DNA of 64,000 nt from Phycomyces nitens (GCA_022702545.1 JAHRBC010000002.1:6076001-6140000); one strand, 5' to 3'; counted from the first letter of the stretch, positions 40,615-53,125 are shown. Made by a program: numbers and translations. Notes: generated by a model from the sequence alone, not told the origin.

Positions 40615-41639
40615 TGGGTCTGATATATATGGCAAAAGAGGGAAGGCGGTGCTGTGCTTTGCTGGCCTGGCTTGATGGAGTCCAGTCCGGAGAGTACAAC
40701 CCTTCTCCTCCAATTGTCGAGTGTGACGTTGAATTGAAGTTTGATCCAAAGACCGCCAAGCTTGGTATTGACTAGTGAAATAATAATTATTAAATTATGG
40801 CTAATGGATATTGCTGCATCGTATTAATAAGCTTGTTCGGTCAATGGGGGGTGTGGCCAGACTCAAAGGCTTCAAAATCCGAGCACTGCCAAAACGTGGG
40901 GAGAGTATAGAAAGGCACATTTCTAGTTGCTTGATACGATTAAAAGATAGCTAATTATTTGTAAAACGATCTAGAATTGAAGGATTGGACAAAATATGCT
41001 TTGGCGCCAGACTAATAGAGCTAGTTTTATTATTGAATATTGTAGAAAATACCTCTTGTACATTGTGGCCCACATACAACAAGTACCATCTTGTTGGAAT
41101 GAATTTAAATTTGAAATAGTATAAACATGGTCAATATCATCAGCACGTCGCACCAGCTCTTAATGGACGTTGTACTGAAGGGTGATTTTATTTGTACTGT
41201 CATTGCAGGTAAAGTAAAGCAAAGTATGAAGGAGAGAGAGTAGAAGGAGTGTAGAGGCAGAGGAGGGCATAACAGAGGAAGTTTAGTGAAGGAGAATAAA
41301 GCATCTCTTTTTACCTCGTTAAAAACACTTTTCTTATTTTCTATATTTTGACAACTGATTCCCATCCTCATACGCCTAGTCATAAATATTATTTGACTCA
41401 TCCCAACACTTACTGAGTGCAGCTCTATTGTCTTGGGAACGCATCCTCTTAAAAGTAGTTTATTGTCCCTCGTTACCACGCCTCCAATTAGAATAATAAC
41501 CATTGCTAACTAGTAACCCGGCTATAAACACCAGATAACTTGAGCATCCTTTCTCATAATAGTCCCGTAACTAGTTATTTTAACCCACTCAAGTACCCTA
41601 TGTGTCATCCTTTTTTATTTTTCCTTTATTTTACCATTT
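40615..41639. other. Upstream of RPL35; no intact gene
   Basis: The stretch includes the RPL35 promoter side. A plus-strand frame at 40627-40777 ends PPIVECDVELKFDPKTAKLG with strong highly-expressed codon bias, which is odd for a promoter. A minus frame of 132 codons at 41105-41503 shows no motif. Confidence 0.4.
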
Positions 41640-41925
41640 CCATTTTTGGAAAAGCTTTTTAAAGTCTATCTGTTAAACTTCAAACGCACAGTACCTTTCT
41701 TTATTCTATTAAAAATAGGGTTTATTATTCATCTGTCTAGAACTAAAGCTCCCTAATATGATTTATACAATGCAATTGTAGAACAGAATGAGACTAAAGA
41801 TGAACTGTTTATTGGTTTGGATCGTTATTCCAGGACTTATGCATTGCATAACCGACCTCTTTTGACATCTCTTTGTTGGATAGTGTCATTTGTCACTACA
41901 TTTTTCGGGCTGTGGATGCCTTTTG
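41640..41925 (+). pseudogene. 5' relic of a PIF/Harbinger transposase gene
   Basis: The sequence is homologous to the leader and first codons of the intact transposase at 44309: gtacctttctttattctatt, then caatgcaattgtagaacaga and RTYALHNRPLLTSL against RAYALHNRQTSLDI. Homology fades after about 41925 and stops break the frame. Confidence 0.65.
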
Positions 41926-42305
41926 TCTTTGTAGGTCCCCTAATATATCAAGCTTATACGGCTCACAATTGTTTGGGAAATGTTTTCTTTATGAAAAATA
42001 ACCAAGTGATACGCCTTTCCTTGTGTCTTTCAATAATGATCTCTTTTCAAATTCTAATATCTTTTAATAAAACCTGTGCGATAATGCTTCATATTTATCT
42101 GAAAAGCTAATTATATTGATTATAGAGATTGTGGTATTAAAAAAAAGAAAAGAAATAAGCAAAGATGTGCTTGCATGGGAGATTCTGGCCAGAATTAGTC
42201 TGTGTAAAGTGGCTTAAAATAGTACTACGTTTTACAAGAGAATAAGAATATAGAACACTTTATATTATATTTTATTACTTTTTCTCTCTTTCTTTCTTTA
42301 TCTCA

Positions 42306-44102
42306 ATGGCATCAACATTACCACATAATATTCTCACGTATATTGGAACGCATGTTAGAAAAGAAGATCGACCTCATTGTGCACTCGTCTGAAAACATTG
42401 AACAGAACCATTTCTAGACGCCTATTGGGGAAGATTGGATATTTACAGGGACAACATAAAGATCAACAGAGTGCTTTCCAACAGAGAATTTCTGATTAAT
42501 GCGCACCATGTATGGGCAGTGGATTTTTTTGAAATGGATTTGGATGACTATAAAAGACTTGGAATTTCAGCGATCTTTCCCAGGGATAAGATATGTACGA
42601 CTCCTTCATAAGAAACCAAATGAATTCGATTTTTCAAACGTAATTGATTGGAGTCTTTGGAAGAACTTGACGCATCTGCACATAAAAATTAGTGATAGCT
42701 TTGAAACACTATCCTTTCAGAGAATATTCACAAATCTGTCGGTATTGCCTTGTCTTGTTCACTTAATACTTGACCGATTTTTTTTTCACGCAAACAACCC
42801 CCCATTTCATGGAATGACTTTGAATCTCTTCACTACCATCTGCCACGATTGGAGTATCTAAAGCTGAATTTCCTTTTAAAGTCAATAACAGCAGACGAGA
42901 TTGAAATCATCAGAGCAGTCGAGCCAGCACAAACCACGACAAAAATATTATTTAATGATTATATTGACACTCTTTGGTTTTTCTACTTTTCATTAAAGTA
43001 TCCAAATCTACGACATCTCACTATTAAAGAAAGTACCGATAAACCAAAGTATGATCCAAATAATTATAGCCCTCAACAGTACCAATCAGACCTTCAATTG
43101 CTTTCAACACTCGACCAGTTCTTTCCTTGCTTAAAAAATGCAGCTACAACGCTTAAAGATACGACTATCTATTCATGGCTTATATTCTACGAAACTCTCG
43201 GGCACTTTGGCACAAAAATCGAACATGTTGAACTAAATCATGAGTCTCCGACTAGAACCGACAATGCAGACAGATGTTTACAGCCTATTTCAGAATCATT
43301 AAAGTTTTTGGAGATTAACTTGTATACATGTGAAGCAATACGTTTTGCTGTTTGCCCAAGACTAGTCACATTATGCATAAACGGATATTATACCATAATT
43401 GAAGTAGATATAATCTTGGAGTGCTTCCCAGCCTTGCGCTCATTATCTGTCACCAAAATCAAGTTTTCTTTCTCAACCAAAACACACACATACACTCCGC
43501 ATCCTTTACAGAGACTGAAAATAAAAGATTCAAAGATCAACAACGACATCCTTCATTATCTATCCCTCCGTTGCAACCAATTAAAACATGTGTCACTCGT
43601 TGGTATTTTCTATGAAGAAATTGAAAAGTATTATGATAAGGATGAAGATTATGATGAACCTAGACAAGTGATTTTCGACATGTCAATGACAAATCTGAAT
43701 ACATTTGTATTTATCTTTACGAATAATTGGTTACATAAGCTCATATTCTTTCCCAGACACTACATGATTCAACAGATGGAAAACGACAATGATGTATTAC
43801 AAACAACTCAGCAGCCAACTCGAATAAACTGGTATCATATGTACTGTGATAGAACAAACAGAAAACAAAAGATTTCGGAATGGGAGCTTGGAAGACGTGA
43901 TATCGAATTTTGTCAGAGATATCTCAAAGACTTTGATCGCAGGAAGAAGCGTGAAAAAGGGCGAAAAGACATTAGAAAAAATTGGCTTGGTTATGTACAA
44001 AAAAGGTTCTGGAAAAAGGATTTAAAATACGGTGTTTTGTATTTCGGTTTAAATCTGTCAAGAGCCATATTTTTCGTATCAAATAAAAGACATACATTTT
44101 AA
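42306..44102 (+). pseudogene. F-box/LRR paralogue, copy 3, disabled
   Basis: It is collinear with the F-box gene at 430 from promoter to 3' end. The ATG and F-box start are kept (MASTLPHNILTYIGTHVRKE), but TGC and TGG codons have become TGA at 42390 and 42399, and frameshifts follow near 42540 and 42850. From 42849 the frame is open for 417 codons to the TAA at 44102 and keeps the LRR-like part and the family C-terminal signatures (INWYHMYCDRTNRKQK, ELGRRDIEFCQRYLKDF, KRFWKKDLKYGV). Its natural 3' end shows what copy 1 lost to the nested insertion. A truncated LRR-only protein from 42849 is possible but would lack the F-box. Confidence 0.85.
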
Positions 44103-44308
44103 ATAAAAAGTGAAATTTATTTAATGATATTAGAGAGGTTTGGGGATTTTATTTTCACATTCACATATCGTGTAACTATGACGCATTATTGTTTATTTTC
44201 ACTTTATATCTTCACATTCGCCCTTTAGAAAAAGTGTTTAAAGTAGGACAAACTTCAGACGCATAATACCTTTCTTTCTTCAATTGAAAACACTTTACTT
44301 TATTAAAC

Positions 44309-45617
44309 ATGGAATCCACTCGTTATCTGGCAGCAGTTGCAATTCTCTATGATGACATAAACAATGCAATCATAGAGCAAGACGAGGCTGAAGACGAACT
44401 GTTCATTTGTTTGAACCGTGATTCCAGAGCTTATGCATTGCATAACCGACAGACGTCTTTGGACATCTCCTCATTGGACAATGATACTTGCAAGTCATTG
44501 TTCAGATTTACGTACACTGAGATTCAGCTGATAGCAAGAGTGTTGGGCTTCCCTGAGCAGGTTTCTTTCCGCAATGGAACAAGCCAAAGCTTCTCGTTGC
44601 ACAGAGATCTATCACTTTCTATCATGCTTAGAAGGTTGTCATATCCTTCGAGGCTGATGGACTTGGCTTTATTATTTAAGATGAACAAGGCAACTATTAG
44701 TGTTGTCTTCAATTCTATGATTGGATTGATTCACAGCAAGTACCATGAAGGGATCAGATTCAACAAAAAGCATCTGCATCCCTTTAACCTTGCAAGATTT
44801 TCTGATGCAACAGAAAGAAAAGGTAAGCAATTGATTTCGCAAAAGACACTTGATAATGGTGCCTTCTTTAATTATATATCTTTTATTAAGGATCTTGCTA
44901 CAAGGGGGTAATTGGATTCATCGACGGTACGCTGCATGGCATAGCACGTCCAGTCAGGCACCAGGAGAGTGTCTACAATGGCCATGTTGTATGTATCCTA
45001 AATAAATACATAAAACTTCAGGAATTTAATCGTTAAACTCTGTGATTATTTAGCGATACCATGGTTTAAAATACCAAGGTATCGTAACTCCAGATGGCAT
45101 TACAGTCAGCCTGAGTGGACCTTTCCCCGGATCTGTCCACGACCAGAGTATGCTGGTAGACAGTGGCATAATTGGTGAACTCCGGGAAAGCTTGGATAAG
45201 AGAGGTGAGGGTAGAGAACTGTATGCCATTTATGGTGATCCAGCATACAGTTCTTCCGACATTCTCATCATGCCTTTCAGAAACAGTAAGTTTGTAATGA
45301 ATTACTATATAGTAAATGTATTCGTATTTTCCATTATAGGACAGGAAATGCCTAGGGTTGAGAAAGACATCAACAATACGATGTCTACTCTGAGGATTGT
45401 GGTGGAATGGGAGTTTGGCTATGTTGCCGATTTTTTTGCCTTTGTCCGATATAGACCAGGGCAAAAAGCACTGTTAAGCAAGTGTGCTTATTTTTACATA
45501 GTGGCAACACTTATGAAAAATATTCACATTTGTATTAATGGTGGGCAAACATCTAAACACTTTGATATGAGCCCACCAACACTTCAAGAGTATATTGATG
45601 AAATATCACCTCAATAG
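44309..45617 (+). CDS. PIF/Harbinger (HARBI1-like) DDE transposase
   Basis: Four exons: 44309-44822, 44891-44988, 45054-45285 and 45340-45617, giving 373 residues in phase. The DDE_Tnp_4 core is complete: first D in GVIGFIDGTLHGIARP, second D in YGDPAYSSS, E in VVEWEFGYV. The motif YNGH ... LKYQGIVTPDGI ... GPFPGSVHDQSML is typical of the family. The N-terminal part carries a helix-turn-helix region (YPSRLMDLALLFKMNKATIS). No stop interrupts the gene. The minus-strand Myb/SANT-like gene at 45667-46738 is the expected partner of a two-gene Harbinger element. Terminal repeats were not found. Confidence 0.88.
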
Positions 45618-45666
45618 AAATACCATCTTAAACCATACTATATATATAACACATTTATATTATATT

Positions 45667-46738
45667 TTAATGTCTACTGGTGTTGTCTGGGAATGATGGT
45701 GGATACTGAGGAGGCATTGCTGGAAACTGGTTGGATAACCTTTCCAAAAGAACATTTTGGTTGTGCATCAACCTTTGCATATCATTATCCATCAACCTAC
45801 GCGTATCATTCTGCATCACATGGAGACGATCCAAGGCTGCCTGAAGATCTTGATTGGTTCTCTTCTGTTCTTGCAAGTGCTCCTCTTGTTTCTCGGCAAA
45901 TTTTGCTATGCTTACCGAGGCAGCCTCAATTGCTTTGACAGCCTTCATCTTTTGGGCCATCTTCTCGTTTGCATCTTTCATCATCAAACCTCACTTATTA
46001 TCCAGCTCTGATATGCTGGGTACTGAATTTGTACAGACTCGCTTCAGATGTGGTCCATCCAGAACCTCGTCCTCATCTTCAAACTCACTGATAATATCAG
46101 CAATTGCTGCTGAACTACCTAGCAACATTTGACTATTATCAACTTGACTGACAGAGGGACTCTTTCTCCTTTCCATCCCGCGTTTAGAGCTCATGATGAT
46201 GTAATCCTCCTCATATAGTTTTTGAGCTAATGCTCTGATGGCGTCCTCATTGTCCTCGGCTTTGGACTCCTCGTGCCTTTCCATCTTTGTGTATATATAT
46301 ATATAAAAATGTTATGATATCAGTAAATAATAGCCAGAACGCGCACATACTTGAACTTTTAGTGTGATAAAAAGTAGGGTTTCTTACCAAAGAGATGAGT
46401 GAACATACAAGATGCTCGATTCTTGTCTCAGAATCGTTGCTTCCTGTTCCATAGGTAATGCCGCTCATCGTCTTCTCTTTCGTTGCCTTGATCAGACTTT
46501 TGATCTTTCTGTCAATAGCCAGTTTACCAAGCTTCTTGTATTCTGGATCAGTGTCGTTTACTTCATTGCAGACGTTCTCCAATGCAGTTTCCTTTTCATC
46601 ACTTTCCAGCTCGAAAGGATGAAATTCGATTGCTGCTTCAATGGCAGCAATTTCACGGTTTTTGGTCCACTTGCCATAATCTCTACCTTTTCCTTTGTTA
46701 GCGAAAGAGGAAGAAATGCTCGAGAATTCGTTGGACAT
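45667..46738 (-). pseudogene. Myb/SANT-like partner gene of the Harbinger element, with one nonsense codon
   Basis: Two exons: 46738-46388 and 46284-45667, in phase. The first exon encodes a basic N-terminus and a Myb/SANT-like trihelix start (KWTKNREIAAIEAAIEFHPF); the second a Ser-rich acidic linker (ISEFEDEDEVLDGPHLKRV) and a long coiled coil (MAQKMKAVKAIEAASVSIAK, then Gln/Arg-rich heptads). A TGA at 45993-45991 lies between linker and coil, and the frame stays open for another 106 codons after it. In this family the partner binds DNA and brings the transposase into the nucleus. The single TGA suggests recent inactivation or a shortened but working product; the gene is otherwise whole. 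Confidence 0.75.
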
Positions 46739-48959
46739 TTTTTATAGGGTTTGAAGAAATAAAAGTATATATACGAGAATACAAAAGCATATCTCATTTC
46801 TTGAGCTTCTTCATCTTTTACGGTCGTTAAAATATCATGACATTTACAAGATCACCATGACTCATTTGGCACCCCCCCTGACATAGTTGGCGGTAACAAT
46901 AAGCATACTTTTTGATATATTTGACTTTTTTTATATATACATACACATTTTACCACATCTTTCTTACTGTTGGATAGATGCAAGTATCATTAAAGTAGCT
47001 TATCCCTTTTATTGTATATAATTCTTGCCTTTTTTGAATTCGTTGGCAACCCTTATTTGTCAATTGTGTCTTGTCAATATTGTGCCACAAAACCAACTTG
47101 GCCCCTGCCATATTCATCTTTTATATTACTATTGGATGATCCGGTAAAACAACATAACAAAACTAACGGGAAATACCCTCACAAATTTTATACAAATAAC
47201 GAGAGTTATCTTTACATTATGTACTATCCTTGGAGACCAACAAACCAAAAAAATTGCCTTTTATGGGAACCGTGAAAGCGAAAATAAAACCCCCGCCTCT
47301 ACTAATAATAAAAATAATAAGAATAAGAATAAAAATAAAATTGTATCTTCAGAATGTACTGTGGCACGAAATTTGGATTCTCAAGGCGTACACAAAACTA
47401 TTAATTGTGCAGTCTGGCAGTCGGTTCCATAATGATTTCGGATACTTATCATCCGTGCTTTGCCAGGGTTTATAGCCGTATTGAGACCAGGAGAGAACCC
47501 AAAGGGCCATTGGTAGTTTTATATAGCATTTACGTGTTGCATATACCAATATATATAAATATATATATAAATATATATAATTATATATCCTCATTTAGCC
47601 CAACCATTTTGTGCGCATCAAATAAGACGCAATTTTGATGATAGACATGGTAGTGCCTTGAGATATTTATGGGAGCTTGGGCTTTGTTTCCATGAAACAG
47701 ATCCAACTAGTACACAACAGTCTGTGTGTTTTGCAAACAACATTATATTTATAAATACAAATCAATTGATCTCGAAGCCTTGACGGGGGTTTTTTTTGGC
47801 TTGAATATCGATATTAAGATAAACACACAGGTTCAAATACAATTTATCTGTAAAGTAATAAAGATGTTTTGTTTGCCAAACTTGGGACATATCCGTAGAC
47901 TTTCTCTCTTTTTTTTAAAAAAAAAAAAAGTGCCTCGTTTAGTGTCTTTATAGTTCTGTTCAATTGGGTCAAAAATATTATAGTATTTCGAGTATAAACC
48001 ACCCTTGTAATTCGTGTTGGAATCAACCTGGAATTCTCATGATATCTCCCCAAAAGTATCTTTGTAATTGTCCGAGCTTGCACTCGGAAACATGTCTTTT
48101 TGTCTGTACCTTTGGCTTGGCTTTTTTTTTAAACACACCAAAGAGAACCTCTAACCAACCATCATATCGTCTTTTTTTTTCCAAGCCGTGTAACTCTACA
48201 TATTCCTTGTAATACAAATAAAAACTTTTGAAGAAAAGAGCAAACTTTTGTATCAATTGCACACCGTGGCTGTGACGTTGGTGTGACTAGTTTGTAAAGT
48301 AAAAAATACTGTTTTCACGTTTGGGCCGAGAAAGGTACACATGTTGGATTACTCTATTCTTTCTTGCTTACGGGAAATGGGCCAAAATTAATGTCGCTAC
48401 TAAATGTCCCTGGATTGTATATATTGAACTATAAGATCCCTGGAGATGCGACATTAATTTATGTAGCGAGGATTTTAGAAAGGGTAAAAAAAGAAGAAGA
48501 ATTGAGTGTAGTACAAGAGATCCTTGTAAGATCTGCTCCGTTTAGTATTTTTTTTTGTTTTTTGCGGGCCATGGGGCGCAAAAGCATATTTTAATGAATG
48601 GTATTGACATGCAATTGAAGGGTATTTTCCTCCCTTTTTGTGGCGATTCCTTAATTTAACTCTTCAAGTTCAGACGAATAAGGAGAAATATGTTAAATGG
48701 TGAATTATTATTATATTTTTTTTTGCGTTTAAAATTCCAGATTCTATAAAGATTCTCATGTAACCAATAAAACAAATGTGATTAAGCTTAAAGATGCTTT
48801 AAGACTTTGAATATGTTCCCAAATAGCCAGCATCACGTCTCTTGTCAAAGCACGTTTTTTCAATTCATTTTCTTTTTGTAGGTTTGTGCGGCTACGGAAA
48901 CCATTTTGCCTATCCCATGGTGTCCTTTTTTTTATGAGTGGATCTGTTAGAGGATTGCC
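46739..48959. other. Gene-free region
   Basis: No gene supported. Weak coding-like patches occur (minus strand near 47400-47520, ALWVLSWSQYGYKPWQSTDD) without splice partners. A perfect 13-bp inverted repeat lies at 48385-48397 and 48448-48460 with a 50-base loop. The rest is AT-rich with TA tracts. Confidence 0.45.
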
Positions 48960-49740
48960 TAGACTGTTGGTGATTGATTTAATTTCTCTAGGATGAATGG
49001 ATCAGAAAGCTGTTTAGCGTACTGGGGTATATTCGTGCTCGTTTTGAAGCATTTCCACCCTCTTTAATTGCCTCTTTATTTTATTTTCTTCTGTATTGAT
49101 TCCAGCTGTTTTCACAGATGTTTTTTTAGCAGTAATGGGCACCATTAAATCGACACGGTTGAAAGCAAGTTGGATACTATATAAATTAATAAGAATACCA
49201 AAGTCAATGCATTGATTATAAAGGTGCGCTTCATTTAAGCTTTCTCTGACAACCAAAAGTCAATGCAAGAAAGAGATGGTTGTAATGACAGCAATCTGTG
49301 TTTGATGCTCTTCTTCTTCTTCTTTCTTTTGTACATTCTATAATATTCTTCAAATGTCGATGCAAATAAAAGTGCAGAATAAACTGTTCCAGAATCTTTT
49401 TGAGGCTGCAATTAACATTTTTTGTTTGCAAGATTTGCACAGTAGAGATTGCTTTGGTCGAGTCTTTGATTCCAAGCATATTCTTTATCGAATTTATTGA
49501 TAGATTTCCGAGTCTAACCACTATTCATATGTGTTTTTTTTTTCCTTTTCTTATAAAAAAAATCTTTCTGCAAACAATAGGATTAAATAAGAGCGATTCT
49601 ATAATGTAGATTGTGATGCGTAAAGAATAAAGGAAAAGTGTTGACAACCAAAATCGTACAGAGTAATGCGTAATCTTGTGACTTGGTTCGCCGTCTTGAT
49701 TCACAATAAACAAAAAAAAATTGACCAATAGAAAAAAATC
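48960..49740 (-). pseudogene. Decayed copy of the unknown gene family found at 59.5-61.3 kb
   Basis: Blocks match the upstream part of the 61 kb gene in the same order: aatgcgtaatct-gtgact (49670 and 61319), a diverged run around 49330-49430 (61230-61310), and ccaaa-gcaagaaag-gatggtt followed by tgtttga (49255 and 61180). The minus strand reads SNTDCCHYNHLFLALTF against a related frame there. Stops and frameshifts are frequent. No function can be assigned. Confidence 0.45.
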
Positions 49741-50549
49741 CAAGTTCAACTAGCGAATATTAGCCCTCAATCGCCATAAATGCTTGAATAAATAAATAAA
49801 ATAAATAAATAAATAAAAGGTATTCAATCTTTTCTCTTTTTCTTTTATTACATCTTCTTGGAAATGAGCAAATTGTTCTCGATATGCCGAGTGAATTTTT
49901 CTTTCTTTCTTTCTTTTTTGGCTTTAAGCACTCTGCAAATTATTCTCACTTTTCTAGGAAGTTTAACCTCATACAACTGTCCAAAATTATTCCAAAGACT
50001 GGGCGGTGTTTTCAACCCTACGGTAGATTGTGGAAAGCATATTTATATAAATATATATATAAATATATATATATAATACACACACAAAAATAAGGGTATG
50101 GAGTTGGTTACACTTCATCTTATTAAAACAAAATGGGTTTTACAAAACTGGTGGTTGGCAAAGTTTTTGGTGCTTTATATTTTTTATTGGCTCCTGATAG
50201 GCTAGTCCCAAATCGTAAGGTATAGTTGATTAGGTGGGACAAGACGATAAAATGAGAAGAGGATTCCATGAGGTTTAGTTTGGTAAGAATCCAAAATCTG
50301 ACCCAAAATGAGAATTGCCTATAGTTATTTTCTCGCTGCCTATTTCTTTTTAAAAAATATAAATAAAAAATAAAAATAAATAAAAAAAATTCTCTAGATA
50401 TATGTATATTATAAATTGACCAATAGATCCTGCAAACTGGCCATGGTTAGGGCCTCGGTGACACAAAAATATATAAAAAATAAAGTCAAACGGAACCATC
50501 AAGCGAACCCCTCTTTCTCTTTCGCTTTCTTTTTACTTTATCATTTTTA
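49741..50549. other. Intergenic, promoter of the 7TM gene
   Basis: No gene is seen. AAAT repeats occur at 49785-49818 and a TA-rich tract at 50040-50075. The last 50 bases (ctctttctctttcgctttc) form a pyrimidine-rich leader. Confidence 0.5.
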
Positions 50550-52163
50550 ATGGACGCACCGCTATTTGTGCGAACATCAGAGCCAGATAGATATGAAATT
50601 GCAGCACAATCGATAGTTTTGGTTGCCATTTCAATCATCTCTTGTCTTTTTGGTGTCAAGATATTCAATATCAAGTTCAAATATCTCACTCTATCAAGAT
50701 GGCTTGTTCTTATTCTGTACATATTTTCATGGGCATTCACAGTATCGACTACGTTTCTGATCACGACAAATAATGGTAAGTATCTAGATACCTTTCAAAT
50801 ATTTAATCTACAAGACAAAATAGATCCCATAAAAACATAATAATAAGAATAAGAATAAGAATAAGAATAGAATAAGAATAGAATAATAAGAATAAGAATA
50901 ATATTAATATTAATAAGAATAATAATAATAAAAAATATATACATGTAATTATTATAAAGGCAATCAAATTTCATGCCTCTTGTCTATCCTGGCTTGCGAT
51001 GTATTTTATTCAGGAACCAAAGTAATGATATACGCCTGGTAAGCCTATATATAATCTTACATCCTTACATTATCCTTATTAATATTGTAAATCATATACA
51101 CATAAAAGGCTTATTGAGAAAGTATGGGTTGTATCAGCCACCAAGTCAACACGAATGGAATCATGGTTATATAAATTGCACTTGGTTTTCCTCACTCCTT
51201 ATATTGCTATTTTCGTTCTAATGGTAACCACCAAAGATCATCACAAAGGAGTACTTAATTTAAATCTCTTGAATAGTTGAAGTTCCATACTTCTGAACTA
51301 CAAGAAGATGGTACCTGTATCATTGGCCTTCAATTGATCGCAACTGCTCCTCTCATGGTAATGAGCTATCAATGAATGCTTTGTAAATATCATAATATAC
51401 AAAAAATATTAACCCAACCTGATCTTAGGTCTACGATGTTGTAAGTCCAACACAGATAACAAAGTATCCAATCTCTAATCCAAACCAAAACAGCTGTTCA
51501 ACCTTTACATGACCATCCTGTTCTTAAAGCCTCTGTTCACGGCAGGCAAACGCAGTGCCCCAGATTGGAAAGCATCCCGTCTACACTCTGTAGCCAGACG
51601 AACCCTTGTGGCATCAATTATCTGTCTTATTGTTTCCTTTGCAAATATCCTTGGACTCACTCTTAGCAATGGAAGACAACGTGGTCTGCTATGTCTAGGA
51701 TGTTGTGCATTGGATGTCACGATTAGTTTAATAACAGTTCACTGGGTGAGAGTCTATTGGCATCTAAATATATCATCACATACTCCTTTATTGACGACAG
51801 TTTGATTTGCAGGTAACCACCAGCCCTCGCCGAAAAAAAAGTCGAGAGACAATGACAAACATGACATATCCAGACACAGGAATGTCTCTGTCAGACACAG
51901 CTGTTGAGTCAGACGGAGCACACACGACGAGGGTCGAGGAAATGTCTTTTCCAGCCAAGTTTGCCGAACCAAAACAAGAAGAATTAAAGAACACACACTA
52001 TATGGATGTCATGGCCGAAGAATATAACCAAATCAGCCCTTCAAATCGATTCAGTTTTTCATACGGAAAGCCCTATGAAAAATCCGAAAGTGTGTGTTCA
52101 TTTCAGGAATACAACGAGAGCCGAAAATCATTGACAAAAGTTTCTTCTGACTTTTCACTATAA
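50550..52163 (+). CDS. Seven-transmembrane protein, GPCR-like topology, unknown ligand
   Basis: Seven exons: 50550-50775, 50960-51038, 51109-51223, 51277-51357, 51429-51440, 51494-51745 and 51813-52163, giving 371 residues in phase. Exon 5 is a 12-base microexon (VYDV). Hydrophobic segments begin with SIVLVAISIISCLFGVKI and WLVLILYIFSWAFTVSTTFL and end with LVASIICLIVSFANILGLTL and GCCALDVTISLITVHW, about seven in all. A cytosolic-looking tail of about 115 residues follows, rich in Ser/Thr and acidic residues (RRKKSRETMTNM, later SNRFSFSYGKPYEKSES). The layout resembles fungal orphan 7TM receptors, but no diagnostic motif lets me name a class. No signal peptide is seen. Confidence 0.82.
50840..50935. 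repeat. AAGAAT/AAT microsatellite in intron 1 of the 7TM gene
   Basis: An impure run of aagaat and aat units fills much of the first intron (50776-50959) and may inflate its length compared with neighbouring introns of about 50-70 bases. Confidence 0.85.
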
Positions 52164-52256
52164 GTTGGACTTTTTATTTTATTTTATTTTATTTTATTAA
52201 ATACACTCATATACATGCACAAAAGATTGATTTGAGGGGTGAAAATGGTACCTTGT

Positions 52257-52288
<32 letters not shown>

Positions 52289-52589
52289 TCTTCTTCTTCT
52301 TCTTCCCATTAGTCTATCATACTATTACTATTGTTACTATTACTATTATTACTATTATTATCTGCCTTTGTAAACTCATTATACATTCAAAAAAATAAAA
52401 TAAAAAGTAGAATTCCTTTGAGAATCCAAAGCAGAGTCTTTGATCTTTTACTATCATCAATCTATATATTTTTTTTTACCTTGTTACACATATTTATTTA
52501 TAGCTCTTTTCAGCTATAATATCTTTGTACCCTATAAACATTCAATAAAACAAGAACAAGAACAAAATCAAGATCAAGATCAAGAAGAC
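52164..52589. other. Intergenic with CT microsatellite
   Basis: This is the 3' flank of the 7TM gene and promoter of the next small gene. It holds TTTTA repeats (52172-52198), a CT repeat (52258-52281), a TTC repeat and a TTAC/TTAT run (52322-52362). Confidence 0.6.
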
Positions 52590-52861
52590 ATGGCTTGGCA
52601 ATTGTATTTCTCAAAGACCTTGATAGTGAGCCACGGAGGTTTTTTTCCATTGGCTGGTATGTGTAATATAGTCTCTGTAAATATTTGCTCAGCAACACAA
52701 GAAACTCTTTATTGATTTATAAATACGGAAAAAGATGAAAAGAGAAAGAATTAGCTGCGCATTTTTTTCTCTTTCTTTCTATAGAGAATGTTCAACGACA
52801 AAACGTACAAGCCATTTTGGACCCTATAAATCCAGATCTTTTTTCAAAAAAGGGACAATAA
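52590..52861 (+). CDS. 47-residue protein, one intron, unknown function
   Basis: Exons are 52590-52656 and 52785-52861. The splice (GGCTG/GTATGT ... CTATAG/AGAATG) is in phase, and both signals are strong. The product starts MAWQLYFSKTLIVSHGGFFP and ends DPINPDLFSKKGQ. It has one short hydrophobic segment and no acidic residue before the middle. Size suggests a small mitochondrial or membrane-associated protein, but I do not recognise it. The first exon alone would continue as an open frame into the intron, so an unspliced reading would hide the gene. Confidence 0.55.
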
Positions 52862-53125
52862 TACCTCTTTCTCTTGTTTCTTACTAAATTATTATTAATA
52901 TCATATTTTATCCCTTGTGCCTTCGAAACACAGAAAGACACATAAGCCCGCAGTCGCAAGCCGCAGCACCTACAATAAAAAGGAACCCAAAAAAGAAAGA
53001 AAGAAAGAATTTTAATTTTTTTTTCGAGCCTTATTTTTATTTTATTTTCTTCTATCTGTTAAAGTAACGTATTCTTGTTTTATGGCTTCAACAGTACTCA
53101 TCCTATCAATATATAGTTTCGAGCC

